Part shown: in pieces, positions 19,071 to 29,289 of the stretch
Layout: each line of letters starts with the position of its first letter
Position numbering within the stretch: the stretch's first letter is position 1
Source: Bacteroidales bacterium
Lineage (GTDB): Bacteria > Bacteroidota > Bacteroidia > Bacteroidales > VadinHA17
Direction of reading: 5' to 3'
DNA: 64,000 nucleotides
Assembly (NCBI GenBank): GCA_024763075.1
Contig: JANTGF010000003.1
Location: 37,045 to 101,044, forward strand
Position numbers and translations under genes: made by a program
The notes under the pieces: generated by a model
Told to the model about the DNA's origin: nothing
Database searches by the model: none
The model's input: the letters and a program-made list of their open reading frames with translations, nothing else

Positions 19071-20318
19071 TTATTTTTTCTTTTTTCCTTTTCGTTTTTT
19101 ACCATTTTTTTCTTCCTCCCTAAGCAAAGATTTCCAGTCATTTGTTTTATCAGTTGAAAATTCAATGGTTTCGGTATAATCGGTTTTGCTTATTTTTATG
19201 AGTTCAATGGGTTTGCGCAGAAATTTTTCAATTTCAGCCAGCATTTCTTTTTCTTCTTCCGCACAAAAAGCGATTGCTATTCCTTTTTGATTTCCTCTGC
19301 CGGTCCTGCCTACCCTGTGAACATAGGTTTCTGCCTGTTCCGGGAGGTCGTAATTAATTACGTAATGAATATTGGGAATATCCATCCCTCTGGCACTGAC
19401 ATCGGTTGCAATGAGGACTTTACTTTCGCCTTTCTTGTATTCATCCAGGGCATTTATACGCTCGTTGTGTGAAAGATCTCCATGTATGGTTCTGCTTTGG
19501 ATACCCACCCGTTCCATGGCTTTATTCACTCTTTCGGCCCGCACTTTGGTTCGGACAAAAACCAGAAATTTATTGTCCGGGTGATCCTTTATCAGCCTTT
19601 CAAGAAAAAACCGTTTATCATCTTTTTTTATATGTGCAACGGCATGTTCAACATTTTTAGCTACCGGATCTTTGGGGGAGATTTGAATCCGGATGGCATT
19701 TTTTACAAGGGAATATGCAAGTTTTTTTATTTTTTTATTGATGGTTGCAGAGAAGAAAAGGGTTTGTCTGTTTTTTGGCAGAAACCGTATAAGATCCTGA
19801 ATGTCTTTTATAAACCCCAGATCCAACATATGGTCAGCTTCATCCAGTATGAGAATTTCAACCCTTTGTAAGCGCAAATGTCCCTGGCTGACAAGGTCGA
19901 ATAAGCGTCCTGGTGTTGCAATCAGAACATCAAAGCCTTTTTCCAATGCATCAATCTGAGGTTCCTGTTCCACTCCTCCAAAAATACCATAAACCTTTAT
20001 TCCGGTATGTTTTCCCAGTTGTTTAAAAACATCTGCAATCTGGATTCCCAGTTCATGCGTAGGAACCATAACTACACAATTGATTGCATTTCCTCTCCTT
20101 TTTCTCTTTTTCCCTTTTAACAGATGCAGTACCGGTATTACAAATGCTGCAGTTTTTCCGGTCCCGGTCTGAGCAATGGCAAGTACATCTTCTCCCTTTA
20201 ATATGGGGGGGATGGCTTTAAACTGAATATCCGTAGGTTTCTTAAAGCCTGATTTTTCAAGATTCGTAATTATTTCAGGTATAATGGGATATTCTTCAAA
20301 CTTCATAAAAGAAAGCAT
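19071..20318 (-). CDS. DEAD-box RNA helicase
   Basis: 415 residues (an internal ATG at 20306 is an alternative start). Motifs in order: Q motif KPTDIQFKAIP, Walker A AQTGTGKTAAF, VPTHELGIQIA, TPGRL, DEAD, SAT, then in the second RecA domain ARGMDIPNIHYVINYD and HRVGRTGRG. A short basic tail (KNGKKRKGKKKK) probably binds RNA. Such RhlE-type helicases remodel RNA in ribosome assembly or cold adaptation. The intergenic region to the divergent sigma-54 activator is 234 bp. Confidence 0.93.
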   Translation of the reverse strand: MLSFMKFEEYPIIPEIITNLEKSGFKKPTDIQFKAIPPILKGEDVLAIAQTGTGKTAAFVIPVLHLLKGKKRKRRGNAINCVVMVPTHELGIQIADVFKQLGKHTGIKVYGIFGGVEQEPQIDALEKGFDVLIATPGRLFDLVSQGHLRLQRVEILILDEADHMLDLGFIKDIQDLIRFLPKNRQTLFFSATINKKIKKLAYSLVKNAIRIQISPKDPVAKNVEHAVAHIKKDDKRFFLERLIKDHPDNKFLVFVRTKVRAERVNKAMERVGIQSRTIHGDLSHNERINALDEYKKGESKVLIATDVSARGMDIPNIHYVINYDLPEQAETYVHRVGRTGRGNQKGIAIAFCAEEEKEMLAEIEKFLRKPIELIKISKTDYTETIEFSTDKTNDWKSLLREEEKNGKKRKGKKKK

Positions 20319-20552
20319 TAAAAAGATCAGGACATATTCAAAATTAATAAAATCAGTTGCAATCTGTTAGAAAATACATTTGAAATATTTGGGTTAAAAG
20401 TATAGAAAATTATTCATTTCCGGTCCGGAAATTAAATAAACTACACCTCAATTTAGCAGTCTTATCTAAATATCTTTTCTTCATTTGAAACATGTACTTT
20501 CCAAATTGTTAAAATTTAGCTAATTTCGCATTATTCTAGGAATTGATATTTT

Positions 20553-21782
20553 ATGGAAGAATTACAAAGAATAAAACAAAGGTTTGGGATCATTGGAAAT
20601 CATCCGGGACTGAACCGTGCAATTGAAACAGCCATACAGGTAGCACCTACTGACCTGTCAGTATTGATAACCGGGGAAAGTGGCAGTGGAAAGGAGGTTT
20701 TTCCTCAGATCATACATCAGTTTAGTTCACGGAAGCATAATAAATACATTGCTGTAAACTGTGGTGCTATTCCTGAAGGCACCATTGATTCAGAGCTTTT
20801 CGGACATACCAAGGGTTCTTTTACGGGAGCTACGGATAGCAGGAAAGGTTATTTTGAAGTTGCCGATGGAGGTACCATTTTTTTGGATGAAGTTGCAGAA
20901 CTTCCATTGGCTACCCAGGTGAGATTACTTCGTGTTCTTGAAACCGGAGAATTTATGAAAGTTGGTTCCTCTGTGGTTCAAAAAACAAATGTCAGGGTAG
21001 TTGCTGCAACAAATGTGAACATTATTAGTGCCATTCAGGATGGAAAATTCAGAGAAGATCTTTACTACAGACTTAATACAGTACCCATTCATGTGCCGCC
21101 ATTACGTGACAGGGGTGAGGACATTGCTTTGCTTTTTAGAAAATTTTCAGGGGATTTCGCTGAAAAATACAGAATGCCTCCGATTCAGCTTGGAGAAGAA
21201 GCAATCAGGGTTTTAAGTACTTACCGTTGGCCGGGGAATATAAGGCAGTTAAAAAATATTACCGAGCAGATTTCGGTGATTGAACAAAAACGGGAAATTA
21301 GTACTGAAACTTTAAGGGAATACCTGCCTGATTACCAGGGAGTAAAACTTCCGGCTTTGGTTAAAAAAGTAGATCAGGAAACGTTTACATCGGAAAGGGA
21401 AATCCTTTATAAAGTTCTCTTTGATATGAAGAATGACATGCATGACCTGAAAAAACTGGTGGTTGATCTTCTGAACAAAGGATACGATGAAACCACAATG
21501 GAGGGAAACCATGCAGAAATGGTTCAGAAATTGTACCAAAGTGTTGAACCTCCACTTGAAAATACGCCTGCTCCCATTATTGATCTGAATAAGCCTGAGT
21601 CATTGAATATTCAGGATACTGAAGAAGTTATCGAGGAATCTCTTTCGCTGGAAGAAAAAGAAATAGAGATGATTAAAAAAGCACTGGATAAGTACCATGG
21701 AAAACGGAAACAAGCTGCGGTAGAACTGGGTATTTCAGAAAGAACACTTTACAGAAAGATTAAGGAATACAATTTGAATTAA
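20553..21782 (+). CDS. Sigma-54 interacting AAA+ activator without a receiver domain
   Basis: 409 residues. The AAA+ domain starts almost at the N-terminus: Walker A GESGSGKE (41-48), the sigma-54 contact loop GSFTGAT (88-94), Walker B GTIFLDE, and the arginine-finger region FREDLYYRLNTVPI. A variable linker follows from about 265 to 370. The C-terminus is a Fis-type helix-turn-helix (KQAAVELGISERTLYRKI). There is no response-regulator, PAS or GAF domain, so control must come from a partner or from expression level. lptE starts 3 bp after the stop, so it may regulate envelope genes. This arrangement recurs in Bacteroidota (from memory). Confidence 0.92.
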   Translation: MEELQRIKQRFGIIGNHPGLNRAIETAIQVAPTDLSVLITGESGSGKEVFPQIIHQFSSRKHNKYIAVNCGAIPEGTIDSELFGHTKGSFTGATDSRKGYFEVADGGTIFLDEVAELPLATQVRLLRVLETGEFMKVGSSVVQKTNVRVVAATNVNIISAIQDGKFREDLYYRLNTVPIHVPPLRDRGEDIALLFRKFSGDFAEKYRMPPIQLGEEAIRVLSTYRWPGNIRQLKNITEQISVIEQKREISTETLREYLPDYQGVKLPALVKKVDQETFTSEREILYKVLFDMKNDMHDLKKLVVDLLNKGYDETTMEGNHAEMVQKLYQSVEPPLENTPAPIIDLNKPESLNIQDTEEVIEESLSLEEKEIEMIKKALDKYHGKRKQAAVELGISERTLYRKIKEYNLN

Positions 21783-21785
21783 TAG

Positions 21786-22340
21786 ATGGGAAGGCAAACA
21801 ATTATCAGAAAATCACGTAAAATAATCCACCTCCTGATAACAGGAAAAGTCTTGTTGATTCCCGTTCTTTTTTTATTTTTTGTAACAGGATGTAAAGTAA
21901 GCTATTCTTTTTCAGGAGCTTCTATTTCTCCAGAGGTAAAAACGGTATCTGTTAAATATTTCCCCAACCGTGCCAGAATTATTAATCCGGCATTGAGTCA
22001 GGAATTTACAGATGCATTAATGGATAAGATAAAAAGTCAGACAAATTTGGTTTTTGTTGACGACGGAGATGTGAGTTTTGACGGAGAAATTGTGGATTAT
22101 AAAACCTCTTTTCTGGCTGTGACAGGTGATGACAAGTCGGCAATGACAAGATTTACCATTTCTATAAAAGTGAGGTTTACCAATAATGTTGATGAAGACC
22201 AGGATTTTGACCAGGTATTCAGCCGTTATAAAGATTATGATGCCACCAAAGATTTGAGTGAAGTAGAAGATGCTCTGGTTGAAGCCATTATTACAGATAT
22301 TGTTGAGGATGTGTTTAACCAGGCTTTTGTGAACTGGTAG
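21786..22340 (+). CDS. lptE: LPS assembly lipoprotein LptE
   Basis: 184 residues. A long basic N-terminus leads into a hydrophobic segment ending in a lipobox (FFVTGC, Cys about residue 36), so it is an outer-membrane lipoprotein. LptE plugs the LptD barrel that inserts lipopolysaccharide into the outer leaflet. The short sequence with YSFSGASISPEVKTVSVKYF and the alternating strands match Bacteroidota LptE proteins. An earlier start choice is fixed by the 3-bp spacing to the activator gene. It fits with kdsB upstream as LPS biogenesis. Confidence 0.82.
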   Translation: MGRQTIIRKSRKIIHLLITGKVLLIPVLFLFFVTGCKVSYSFSGASISPEVKTVSVKYFPNRARIINPALSQEFTDALMDKIKSQTNLVFVDDGDVSFDGEIVDYKTSFLAVTGDDKSAMTRFTISIKVRFTNNVDEDQDFDQVFSRYKDYDATKDLSEVEDALVEAIITDIVEDVFNQAFVNW

Positions 22341-22370
22341 CCCCATTATTTTAGATTAAGATACAATTTT

Positions 22371-23597
22371 ATGAACAGGGAGGAATTTATATCTTTTGTC
22401 AAAGACCCGGCAAAGCTTGGTAAAGAAAGTTTGCCGGAGGTGAATGAATTAATTGAAGAGTTTCCCTATTTCCAAACCGGACATTTATTATTTCTAAAAA
22501 ATCTACATCTCATCGATCATATCAGATTCGGAAGCCAGTTGAAAAAATCAGCTGTGTTTGTTTCTGACAGAGAGGTGCTTTATCGTTTGCTGAATACGCA
22601 AGTCCCTGCTGATAAAGGTGGGGAATTAACACAACAAGGCCAGGAGAAGAATGTGGAACCACCTCCGGCAGAGGGACAGGAAAAACTTAGCCGGGAGGAG
22701 CTTACACCAAAAACCGTGAAAGAGCCACTGGAAGCTAAACCTCTGGCAGATAAACAAGAGCAAACACCCCCGGAATCAGAAGAAAAACCCAAAGAGGATG
22801 TTGTTAACGGTACCAGATCAAAAGAGGAACTTGCAGAAGAACTTAAAAACCGGTTGGCTGAAATTTCAGGAGCTAAACCTGATAAACAATCTGTTTCTGA
22901 GGTAAAAAATACTGCAAAACCGGTTGTCAAAGATGAACCAGATGAAAGTAAAGTGCTGGAGGAGGAACCGGAAGACGGGATATTTCTTCTGGATGATGAC
23001 CAGGACATGGAATCCGTTTCAGGACCAAAAAATGATTTAAGATCGGAATCCCCGGATATCAATGTTACGCAAACTTCTTCTGAAGGTCTTCTTGAACTGG
23101 AAGATGCGGAAAAGGCAGAAAAAACGAGAACGGAAAAAATTCAGGTACCAAAAGAAACAGGTCCCCTAAAGGAAGAAAAAAAAAACCTGAAACCGGAGGG
23201 TCCTTTAAAAACCGGAATTAAGGAGACTCATTCTTTTGCTTCGTGGTTTGGTGTTCTGGAAACAGGGAAATCAGAGTTCGTTTCACCTTTTCGAAAAGAG
23301 GATCAACAAAAATTAAAGAAGGAGAAACAAAGACAAATACTTGAAAAATTTATTAAGGAAGACCCAAGAATCCTCCCGTCAGAGCAGGTTCATACAGAAA
23401 ACCCGGACATCTCCGTTGAAAGTTCACACGAAAAAGATACCATGTTAACTGAGACCCTGGCGAAGATTTATATCAAACAAGGGTATTATTCAAAGGCTAT
23501 AATTATTTATGAAAAATTAAGTTTGAAGTTTCCGGAAAAAAGTATTTACTTTGCAGGTCAAATTGAAAAAATAGAAAAACAAATTAATCAATTATAA
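22371..23597 (+). CDS. Conserved Bacteroidota protein with acidic linker and TPR-like C-terminus
   Basis: 408 residues. The N-terminal domain (about 1-80) has LIEEFPYFQTGHLLFLKNLH, a motif I associate with a Bacteroidota-only family placed between lptE and secG. Residues about 85-330 are Glu/Lys/Pro-rich and low-complexity, probably disordered. The C-terminus (TLAKIYIKQGYYSKAIIIYE) is a single TPR-like helix pair. No signal peptide or membrane segment. The role may be scaffold-like in the envelope or secretion, but that is inference from position only. Confidence 0.65.
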   Translation: MNREEFISFVKDPAKLGKESLPEVNELIEEFPYFQTGHLLFLKNLHLIDHIRFGSQLKKSAVFVSDREVLYRLLNTQVPADKGGELTQQGQEKNVEPPPAEGQEKLSREELTPKTVKEPLEAKPLADKQEQTPPESEEKPKEDVVNGTRSKEELAEELKNRLAEISGAKPDKQSVSEVKNTAKPVVKDEPDESKVLEEEPEDGIFLLDDDQDMESVSGPKNDLRSESPDINVTQTSSEGLLELEDAEKAEKTRTEKIQVPKETGPLKEEKKNLKPEGPLKTGIKETHSFASWFGVLETGKSEFVSPFRKEDQQKLKKEKQRQILEKFIKEDPRILPSEQVHTENPDISVESSHEKDTMLTETLAKIYIKQGYYSKAIIIYEKLSLKFPEKSIYFAGQIEKIEKQINQL

Positions 23598-23609
23598 ATC
23601 AATACAAAA

Positions 23610-23969
23610 ATGGGTGGCCTTTATACTTTATTTACAGTCCTGATTATTATTGCAAGTGTTTTACTGATACTTGTTGTTTTGGTTCAAAATTCAAAAGGAG
23701 GAGGTCTGGCAGCAAACTTTTCCTCTTCAAATCAGGTAATGGGTGTTCGGAAAACGGCTGATTTTCTTGAAAAATCTACCTGGACGCTCATCATAGGCGT
23801 TTTCCTGTTTAGTTTGCTTGCAAGTGCTTCAGTCAGGAAAGGGAGCAATGCTCCGCAATCTAAAATTCAAAATCAAATTGACAGGGCTATTGATCCTTCA
23901 CAGGTACCTAATCTGCCAACTGCTTTACCGCAGGAAAACCCTCCGGCTGAAGATCCGAATAATAAATAG
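23610..23969 (+). CDS. secG: Preprotein translocase subunit SecG
   Basis: 119 residues with two membrane helices: about 1-23 and 52-71. The segment LVVLVQNSKGGGLAANFSS between them is the SecG signature. SecG is the accessory subunit of SecYEG. The C-terminal tail is Pro/Asn-rich and variable, longer than in E. coli. Last gene of the activator-lptE-TPR-secG operon, followed by an intrinsic terminator. Confidence 0.93.
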   Translation: MGGLYTLFTVLIIIASVLLILVVLVQNSKGGGLAANFSSSNQVMGVRKTADFLEKSTWTLIIGVFLFSLLASASVRKGSNAPQSKIQNQIDRAIDPSQVPNLPTALPQENPPAEDPNNK

Positions 23970-23993
23970 GTTTCTTGTTTATTGAAAATATCA

Positions 23994-24029
23994 GTGTCAG
24001 TCTGTCATAAACAGGCTGACACTTTTTTT
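23994..24029 (+). terminator. Intrinsic terminator after secG
   Basis: GTGTCAGTCTG (23994-24004) pairs with CAGGCTGACAC (24012-24022), with one G-U pair, a 7-nt loop and a run of seven T. Confidence 0.85.
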
Positions 24030-24239
24030 ATGCACTTTTTTTACAAAGTTTGCATGCGTATAATACTGTAATACAGCTTAATGCTGTACCAGGCAAGTAT
24101 CCTGTCACCCTTTGGGAAGTATGAGCGAAACTGTAATTCTGTCTTTTACCTTGCAAAATATTTCCATTATTCCCATTTGGCATAAAATATGATGATTCAA
24201 GTCGGAAATTAGTAGATTGTTTAACTAAAATAAAATGAA

Positions 24240-24518
24240 ATGTCTGGAGTAAAAATTAAACCATTAGCTGATCGGGTTTTGGTAGAACCCATGCCGGCTG
24301 AAGAAAAAACGGCCAGTGGCATCATTATACCTGACAGTGCCAGGGAGAAACCCCAAAAAGGCACGGTTGTAGCCGTTGGAAGTGGATCCGGTGATGTAAA
24401 AATGGAAGTTAAGGTTGGAGATACCGTTCTGTATGGAAAATATGCAGGAACAGAAGTGTCTGATAATGATAAGGATTATCTGATCATGAATCAGTCCGAT
24501 ATTCTTGCAGTAGTATAA
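24240..24518 (+). CDS. groES: Co-chaperonin GroES
   Basis: 92 residues. GroES caps the GroEL cylinder during protein folding. [22 protein letters not shown] starts the protein, with the mobile loop at [13 protein letters not shown] and the end [14 protein letters not shown]. groEL follows 37 bp later. No CIRCE element (TTAGCACTC-N9-GAGTGCTAA) was found upstream. A small 6-bp palindrome lies at 24072-24088. Confidence 0.97.
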   Translation: MSGVKIKPLADRVLVEPMPAEEKTASGIIIPDSAREKPQKGTVVAVGSGSGDVKMEVKVGDTVLYGKYAGTEVSDNDKDYLIMNQSDILAVV

Positions 24519-24552
24519 AACTGAAAATATTAATAAATTCTAAAAATTATAA

Positions 24553-26199
<1,647 letters not shown>

Positions 26200-26228
26200 C
26201 ATCCTCCTCTGCTTTATTGAATAGAAAA

Positions 26229-26257
26229 GATCCCCGTAAGCTTATGGGGGTCTTTTT
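26229..26257 (+). terminator. Intrinsic terminator after groEL
   Basis: GATCCCC (26229-26235... start of stem) pairs with GGGGGTC ending at 26252, the loop contains the palindrome TAAGCTTA, and TTTTT follows. Confidence 0.8.
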
Positions 26258-26289
26258 ATTTTTGTAGTACTTTTCGATGAAAGAAATGT

Positions 26290-26297
26290 TACATTTG
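26290..26297 (+). promoter_or_regulatory. Putative -7 element upstream of the DUF4412-like gene
   Basis: TACATTTG matches TAnnTTTG. TTTG at 26261-26264 is 25 bp upstream, a little far for a -33 element. The gene's ATG is about 90 bp downstream. Confidence 0.4.
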
Positions 26298-26386
26298 TGC
26301 AAAAATGTTATTTTTCTTTCGGTTTTATGGATGGCAATAAAAAATCTGTTAAAAGTTACCGGACAAATAAAAATCTGAATTTAATT

Positions 26387-27202
26387 ATGGCCAATTCCCT
26401 GAAGAGAAAAATCCTGATTTCAGGTCTAACAGTATTCTTTATTTACCTTTTTTTGAATAAGGCTTATGCGGGTTGGATTGTATATGAGCAAAGTTATGAG
26501 TTGGGTTCAAAACAGAAGTCAAAAGTCGTTTATTACATTTCAGATCAGAAACTGAAACTTGTAGAAGACGGGGTGGAAACCATTTTTGACTTGAGAAGTA
26601 ATATTATCTCAATCATACTGCCCGGAGAATCAGTTTTCTGGACAGGTACATCCGGAGAGTTGAAAAATGCAATGCAGGAAGCCCTGGAAAATACCCTGGA
26701 TGAAAAACTAAAGGATGTGCCTGCTGAAAAAAGGGAAAACCTGAGAAAATATTATCTGGATCTTCTAAATGGTCAGGGTACGGAAGGTGAAAATGATCTG
26801 TTGGATGCTTTACTTGTAAATACTGGTAAGAATGAAAAAATTGCAGGACATAACAGTACACGGTACGCTTTGTATGTAAATAAGGATCTGAAAGAAGAAT
26901 TCTGGATTTCTCCGGAAATCCCGGTAAACAGGGAGTTTGATATGATCCGCTTTAAAAAGCTGTTAAAGGAAATTAATGTGGGTTTGAGTCAGGATATGGA
27001 TTATCATTCGGGACGAGCTTATTTACAGGTATTACAGACGGGTCTGCTGATGAAATCTATTGAACATTCATACGAAACAAGATACATTACCGAGGTTAGC
27101 AAAGTAAAGCAAAAAAATTTTAAGGATTCAGTTTTTTCAATTCCCCCGAAGTACCGTCAGGTTGACTATTCAGAACTTAATTTTGAAGGCTTAAAAAACT
27201 AA
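26387..27202 (+). CDS. Exported DUF4412-like protein
   Basis: 271 residues from ATG 26387, which places a signal peptide (KRKILISGLTVFFIYLFLNK then AYA) at the N-terminus. The open frame runs back to 26297 but that part is not signal-like. The mature part starts GWIVYEQSYELGSKQKSKVVYYI and has a pattern of long strands, as in DUF4412 periplasmic proteins, with the helical middle AMQEALENTLDEKLKDVPAE. No catalytic motif seen. Function unknown. Confidence 0.6.
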   Translation: MANSLKRKILISGLTVFFIYLFLNKAYAGWIVYEQSYELGSKQKSKVVYYISDQKLKLVEDGVETIFDLRSNIISIILPGESVFWTGTSGELKNAMQEALENTLDEKLKDVPAEKRENLRKYYLDLLNGQGTEGENDLLDALLVNTGKNEKIAGHNSTRYALYVNKDLKEEFWISPEIPVNREFDMIRFKKLLKEINVGLSQDMDYHSGRAYLQVLQTGLLMKSIEHSYETRYITEVSKVKQKNFKDSVFSIPPKYRQVDYSELNFEGLKN

Positions 27203-27336
27203 TAATAAAAGCTTTACAGGATTAAGAGTTCATATACGACCCTATTTGTTTATCAGGCCATACCTGAATCTGCAAGTTTGCTGGAATTGAATATCTTTGT
27301 AAACAGTTTTAAAAACAGAATTATTCTTAAAGAAAT

Positions 27337-29124
27337 ATGAAGGAGATTCGTAATTTTTGCATAATAGCACACATTGATCACGGGAAAAGTACAATTGCCG
27401 ATCGTCTCCTTCAAAAGACAGATACTCTTTCAGAGAGGGACTTTCAGGATCAGGTGCTGGACAATATGGATCTGGAACGCGAGCGTGGGATAACAATAAA
27501 GAGCCACGCCATCCAGATGGAATATGAAAAAGAAGGGCAAAAGTATTTTCTGAATCTCATTGATACACCCGGCCATGTTGATTTCTCTTATGAAGTTTCC
27601 CGGTCCATTGCTTCCTGTGAAGGGGCCCTGTTGATTGTAGATGCTACCCAGGGAATTCAGGCGCAAACCATTTCGAACCTTTACCTTGCAATAGAACACG
27701 ATCTTGAGATCATACCGGTATTGAATAAAATGGATCTTGACAATGCAATGCCGGAGGAGGTCAAAGACCAGATCGTAGATCTGATAGGCTGTTCGCGGGA
27801 TGATATTATTGAGGCCAGTGGGAAAACCGGAATGGGCATGAACCTTATCCTTGAGCATATTATTAAAAGGATTCCTGCACCCTCAGGAGATCCGGATGCC
27901 CCTCTTCAGGCTTTGATCTTTGATTCTGTATTCAACTCTTACCGGGGTATTTTTGCCTACTTTCGTATATTGAACGGAACATTAAAGATGGGGGACCATG
28001 TTAAATTTGTTGCTACAGGTAAAGAATACATCGCGGATGAAATAGGTGTTTTAAAATTAAAGCCTTCGCCCAGGAACGATTTAAGTGCCGGGGATGTGGG
28101 TTATATTATTTCAGGAATTAAAACATCTTCGGAAGTTAAAGTGGGTGATACCATTACCCATGTGGAAAGCCCCTGCAATGATGTTGTTGAGGGTTTTGAG
28201 GATGTGAAACCCATGGTTTTTGCAGGCATTTATCCTGTAGATGCAGATGATTATGAGGAATTAAGGGCTTCCATGGAAAAATTGCAGTTGAACGATGCTT
28301 CACTTAGCTATGAACCTGAGTCTTCAGCAGCCCTGGGATTTGGTTTCCGATGTGGATTTCTTGGTTTACTGCATATGGAGATCATTCAGGAAAGGCTCGA
28401 AAGGGAGTTTGACATGAATGTAATTACAACGGTTCCCAACGTTTCTTATAAAGTGATTACAACCAAAAATGAAATTATTGAGGTACATAATCCATCCGGT
28501 CTTCCTTCTCTTACGGTTATTGACCATATTGAAGAACCGATCATAACCGCTCAGATCATATCAAAATCGGAATATGTTGGTGCCGTAATGAACCTGTGTA
28601 TTGAAAAAAGAGGGAATCTGAAAAACCAGATTTATCTTACCAGCGACCGGGTAGAACTGACATTTGAAATGCCCCTGGCAGAAATCGTTTTTGATTTTTA
28701 CGATAAATTGAAAAGTATTTCCAAAGGTTATGCCTCATTTGACTATTTCCAGTCGGGTTATGCCCGGGCAAACCTGGTACGTCTGGACATACTTTTAAAT
28801 GGCGAAATGGTTGATGCACTCTCTACACTGATTCACAGGGATAATGCCTATGATTTTGGTCGCAGAATGTGTGTTAAACTGAAGGAATTGATCCCCAGGC
28901 AACAGTTTGATATAGCTATTCAGGCAGCCATTGGAGCAAAGATCATTGCCAGGGAAACGGTGAAAGCTGTTCGTAAAGATGTTACTGCCAAATGCTATGG
29001 GGGTGATATTACCCGGAAGAGAAAGCTGCTTGAAAAACAGAAGAAGGGTAAAAAACGAATGCGTCAGGTGGGGAATGTAGAAGTACCACAAAAAGCATTC
29101 CTTGCAGTTCTGAAGCTGGATTAA
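27337..29124 (+). CDS. lepA: Elongation factor 4 (LepA)
   Basis: 595 residues. The GTPase back-translocates or remodels ribosomes under ionic stress. The G domain starts at the N-terminus: [14 protein letters not shown], switch [14 protein letters not shown], and NKMDLDNA. The LepA-specific C-terminal domain ends with [20 protein letters not shown] and [14 protein letters not shown]. Length and motifs are normal. Confidence 0.97.
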   Translation: MKEIRNFCIIAHIDHGKSTIADRLLQKTDTLSERDFQDQVLDNMDLERERGITIKSHAIQMEYEKEGQKYFLNLIDTPGHVDFSYEVSRSIASCEGALLIVDATQGIQAQTISNLYLAIEHDLEIIPVLNKMDLDNAMPEEVKDQIVDLIGCSRDDIIEASGKTGMGMNLILEHIIKRIPAPSGDPDAPLQALIFDSVFNSYRGIFAYFRILNGTLKMGDHVKFVATGKEYIADEIGVLKLKPSPRNDLSAGDVGYIISGIKTSSEVKVGDTITHVESPCNDVVEGFEDVKPMVFAGIYPVDADDYEELRASMEKLQLNDASLSYEPESSAALGFGFRCGFLGLLHMEIIQERLEREFDMNVITTVPNVSYKVITTKNEIIEVHNPSGLPSLTVIDHIEEPIITAQIISKSEYVGAVMNLCIEKRGNLKNQIYLTSDRVELTFEMPLAEIVFDFYDKLKSISKGYASFDYFQSGYARANLVRLDILLNGEMVDALSTLIHRDNAYDFGRRMCVKLKELIPRQQFDIAIQAAIGAKIIARETVKAVRKDVTAKCYGGDITRKRKLLEKQKKGKKRMRQVGNVEVPQKAFLAVLKLD

Positions 29125-29220
29125 ACTTTTTCTTTGCTTAATTCATACCAAAAATACTGCAATTAATTTCTTTGCAAAATCTTTTCAAAGGATTTACAAT
29201 TCAAATTTCCTGGAAATTTT

Positions 29221-29246
29221 GTAACTTTATCTTGTTAAAAAGTTAC
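29221..29246. repeat. 8-bp inverted repeat upstream of the dehydratase activase
   Basis: GTAACTTT (29221-29228) and AAAGTTAC (29239-29246) form a perfect inverted repeat with a 10-bp spacer, 44 bp before the start codon. The spacing of about 18 bp centre to centre would suit a dimeric regulator, but none is identified. Confidence 0.4.
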
Positions 29247-29289
29247 TTATACTTAAATTTTCCCCTGATAATTCCTAAATCCGACAATT

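Noticed and set aside
22580..23062. 160-codon antisense frame, Ser-rich
   Set aside because: It is the mirror of the Glu/Lys-rich low-complexity part of the real gene on the plus strand.
24072..24088. TACAGC-TTAAT-GCTGTA palindrome upstream of groES as a heat-shock operator
   Set aside because: It does not match CIRCE and lies about 150 bp from the start; too short to support a call.
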